A stretch of DNA of 7,999 nt from Clostridia bacterium (GTDB lineage Bacteria > Bacillota > Clostridia > Christensenellales > UBA1242): NCBI GenBank assembly GCA_017553065.1, contig JAFZND010000046.1, positions 1 through 7,999 on the forward strand. The letters are read 5' to 3'. Shown here piece by piece: positions 5,653-7,999 of this stretch. Position numbers and translations under genes: made by a program. The first letter of the stretch is position 1. Every line of letters starts with the position of its first letter. A model generated the notes under the pieces. The model was given only the letters and a program-made list of their open reading frames with translations, was not told the DNA's origin and did no database searches.

Positions 5653-7095
5653 ATGAGAATTGGAAAACTAATTAAAGACCTTGACGCTAGTGTGTATAAC
5701 TACAAAAATGTCGACATAAAAAGTTTATCTATTATGGATACAAGTTGTGAAAAAGGCAGTATGTATTTTGCCATACCGGGCACAAAGGTAGATGGTGCAA
5801 AATTTATTACAAGTGCCATTAGTCATGGTGCTGTGTGTGTGGTAACAAACAAATATATTAGTGAGTGTTACATTACGCAAATAGTTGTTGATAATGTGCG
5901 CGAAGCGTTATGCATAATTAGCAAATCATTTTACATGTGCCCGGATAAAAAACTAAAAATAATTGGCGTAGTTGGAAGTAATGGCAAAACCACAGTTTCA
6001 CACATGTTATACAACATTCTTAGGTTTTGTGGTAAAAAAGTGGGACTTATTGGCACATTAGGAATAAAAATAAATGATATATCATTGTCAAGCTGTCTTA
6101 CTACGCCTGACCCAATTGAACTGTTTTATGCATTAAATCAAATGGTTAATTTTGGTTGTGAGTATTGCATAATGGAGATAAGTGCACATGCAATAGCTTT
6201 AAAAAAAGTTTGTGGACTAAAACTTTTTTGTGGTATTTTTACAAACATTTCTAATGAGCATCTTGATTTTTTTCAAACAATGAAAAAATATGCTCGCACT
6301 AAAATTGATTATTTTAGTAAAGACAACATGGATTTTGCGGTTGTCAATGTAGACGATAAGTACGGCAAAGAAATTTTGATTGATAATGAATTAAAGTGTT
6401 TTACTTATGGTTTATATAATCCTGCAGATACATTTGCAATAAATATAAAACAAAATTTATATACTTGTGAGTATGTGGTTAATGCATTTGATGAGGTGGT
6501 AAAAATAAGTTCTCATTTTGTCGGAGAATACAATGTGTATAATTCTCTTGCTACCATTACTTGTGCTGTAAATCTTGGGATTAATATAAATAGCATTGTT
6601 TTAGCATTTGCAAAAATGCCAAATGTTAGTGGTCGCATGGATATATTTGATTTTGGTAGCGACAAAAAAGTAATTGCGGATTTTGCACATACCTCAGACG
6701 GATTTGAAAAGGTATTATCTCATATTGCAAAATATCGCAAAGGTGGAAGAATAATCACCATGTTTGGCTGTGTGAGTTATGCAGATAAATCAAAGAGAAT
6801 GGAGATGGGAAGAATTGCCAAATATTATAGTGATATGGTTATTTTGACTTCTGATAACCCAGACAACATTAGTTTTGATTCCATTTGTGATGATATAGGT
6901 ATTGGTGGTAATGATGTAATGCGCATTCAAGATAGAAAACAAGCTTTGGAATATGGAATTAGTATTTTAAAGTCAGGTGATACACTTGTTGCCCTTGGCA
7001 AAAGTGGGGAAACAAAGCAAAGAATAAATGGTATAAATATCCCCTATGACGAATTGAATGTTATAAAAGAATGTTTGCGAGGTTACAACAAATGA
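5653..7095 (+). CDS. murE: UDP-MurNAc-tripeptide synthetase MurE, atypical amino-acid pocket
   Basis: MurE is a cytoplasmic Mur ligase that uses ATP to add the third stem-peptide residue (meso-diaminopimelate or Lys in most bacteria) to UDP-MurNAc-L-Ala-D-Glu. The 480-residue protein has a UDP-binding N-terminal domain (1-100), an ATPase domain (100-325) and a C-terminal domain (325-480). Visible motifs: P-loop GSNGKTT (108-114), TTPDP (150-154), MEISAHA (174-180), NEHLDF (201-206), carbamylated-Lys candidate K217, NVYNSLAT (294-301), SGRMD (326-330), and DFAHTSDG (343-350). In the C-terminal domain the usual GCGGxRD is GCVSYAD (372-378), and DNPR of diaminopimelate enzymes is DNPD (401-404), whereas E453 in GKSGET is kept. 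The added amino acid therefore cannot be predicted. The SD AAGGTGG lies 7 bases before the ATG, and the stop overlaps mraY as ATGA. No murF follows. Confidence 0.92.
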   Translation: MRIGKLIKDLDASVYNYKNVDIKSLSIMDTSCEKGSMYFAIPGTKVDGAKFITSAISHGAVCVVTNKYISECYITQIVVDNVREALCIISKSFYMCPDKKLKIIGVVGSNGKTTVSHMLYNILRFCGKKVGLIGTLGIKINDISLSSCLTTPDPIELFYALNQMVNFGCEYCIMEISAHAIALKKVCGLKLFCGIFTNISNEHLDFFQTMKKYARTKIDYFSKDNMDFAVVNVDDKYGKEILIDNELKCFTYGLYNPADTFAINIKQNLYTCEYVVNAFDEVVKISSHFVGEYNVYNSLATITCAVNLGININSIVLAFAKMPNVSGRMDIFDFGSDKKVIADFAHTSDGFEKVLSHIAKYRKGGRIITMFGCVSYADKSKRMEMGRIAKYYSDMVILTSDNPDNISFDSICDDIGIGGNDVMRIQDRKQALEYGISILKSGDTLVALGKSGETKQRINGINIPYDELNVIKECLRGYNK

Positions 7096-7999
7096 AAATT
7101 GCATTAATCAGTCTTGTTATAGCGTTTTTAATTTGTGTAATTATTGCTCCATTTTGTATAAATTTAACTCGTAAATTGAAGTTTGGTCAAAATATACTTT
7201 CGTATGTGGACAAACATTCTGCAAAACAGGGTACTCCAACTATGGGTGGCATAATGTTTGTGCTAACACTAATAATTTTGTATTTTGTGTTAGGTGGTAT
7301 TAAATATGTTTTGCCAAGTGTTTTGGTTGTGACAACTTGCGCCTATGCATTGCTTGGATTTTTGGACGATTATTTAAAAATTCGCCATAAACAAAATGAA
7401 GGATTAAAAGCATATCAAAAAGCATTAGGCCAATTTGGTATTGCAATAATTTTGGCAATATTTATGTATAAATCTCCACTAATAGGTGGTGGTATAGTTA
7501 TCCCATTTAGTTTTAATGAATTTAATGTGGGTTTTTGGATTATTGTATTTTCTTGCTTTGTGTTTTTGTCCGTTACTAATGCTGTAAATCTCACAGATGG
7601 ACTAGATGGGCTTGCAGGCAGTGTTAGCGCCACATATCTTGCATCATTTGGAATAATTTTATTTATATACATTGGCAAATTGAGTGGTGATGGCGTAGGT
7701 GGTGAAATAACGCAAGAATTGTTGCAAGTGTCATATCTTATATTTGCTTTTACAGGTGCACTACTTGGCTACATTTGTTTTAATAGTTATCCTGCCAAAA
7801 TATTTATGGGGGACACAGGGTCACTTGCAATTGGTGGATTTATTGCTTGCAGTATGGTAATCACAAAATTGTATCTATATATGCCACTTATTGGGCTAAT
7901 GTTTGTACTTTCTGCCATTTCTGTAATCATGCAAGTGGGGTATTATAAACTAACACACAAAAGAATATTTAAAATGGCGCCACTTCATCATCATTTTGA
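7092..7999 (+). CDS. mraY: Phospho-MurNAc-pentapeptide transferase MraY, 3'-truncated by the window
   Basis: MraY is the integral membrane enzyme that moves phospho-MurNAc-pentapeptide from UDP to undecaprenyl phosphate, forming lipid I. The window holds 302 residues from the start; the frame is still open at base 7999, and the TGA formed by the last three bases is in another frame. Family motifs: KQGTPTMGG (45-53), FLDDYLK with the Asp pair D92-D93, NAVNLTDGLDGLA (163-175), FMGDTGS with D241 (238-244), and MAPLHHHF (295-302), which is cut just where the HHH loop ends. Roughly the final membrane helix, some 20 or more residues, should be missing. Hydrophobic helices fill the rest. The start ATG overlaps the murE stop (ATGA), with GAGGT (7079-7083) 8 bases upstream, so the two are translationally coupled. 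In Bacillus murE is likewise followed directly by mraY. Confidence 0.97.
   Translation, partial: MKIALISLVIAFLICVIIAPFCINLTRKLKFGQNILSYVDKHSAKQGTPTMGGIMFVLTLIILYFVLGGIKYVLPSVLVVTTCAYALLGFLDDYLKIRHKQNEGLKAYQKALGQFGIAIILAIFMYKSPLIGGGIVIPFSFNEFNVGFWIIVFSCFVFLSVTNAVNLTDGLDGLAGSVSATYLASFGIILFIYIGKLSGDGVGGEITQELLQVSYLIFAFTGALLGYICFNSYPAKIFMGDTGSLAIGGFIACSMVITKLYLYMPLIGLMFVLSAISVIMQVGYYKLTHKRIFKMAPLHHHF

Noticed and set aside
7997..7999. TGA at the very end as the stop of mraY
   Set aside because: It is out of frame with mraY; the last complete in-frame codon is TTT (7995-7997), and the protein is cut right after MAPLHHHF.

Overview
The window holds the 5' half of a division-and-cell-wall (dcw) cluster, all on the + strand, preceded by a short stretch with unrelated genes. 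The DNA is AT-rich. The order mraZ-rsmH-ftsL-class B PBP (with PASTA)-murE-mraY is the arrangement typical of low-GC Gram-positive bacteria (Bacillota and relatives). TGA ends mraZ and murE and Trp is encoded by TGG, so this is not the Mycoplasma genetic code. Several proteins are quite diverged from textbook members, which fits an uncultured clostridial-type lineage; that placement is an inference and no species is claimed.

Region 1 (1-700): the 3' part of a calcineurin-like metallophosphoesterase whose beginning lies outside the window, then about 150 bases with no gene but with two strong inverted repeats. Region 2 (701-1624): a complete tRNA-Thr(CGU) with encoded CCA and its own intrinsic terminator, then a monocistronic acyl-ACP thioesterase-like gene with an extended -10 promoter, a good ribosome binding site and a terminator. 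That thioesterase has lost two residues of its expected catalytic set. Region 3 (1636-7999): a clear promoter (TTGAAA-N17-TATAAT) overlapped by 10-bp-spaced MraZ-type boxes, then mraZ, rsmH, an FtsL-like membrane protein, a PASTA-bearing class B penicillin-binding protein, a 91-base gap with a perfect 11-bp hairpin running into the next ribosome binding site, murE, and mraY (overlapping murE by ATGA and cut by the window end).

Working together: MraZ probably represses its own operon through the boxes, RsmH methylates 16S rRNA, the FtsL-like protein and the PBP belong to the septal synthase, and MurE and MraY carry out a cytoplasmic step and the first membrane step of peptidoglycan precursor synthesis. 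MurF is not between murE and mraY.

I see no defence system, mobile element, CRISPR array or wholly new gene system. The points that merit attention are altered key residues in the thioesterase and in the MurE amino-acid pocket, the layout of the MraZ operator, the hairpin before murE, and the long tail of the FtsL-like protein.
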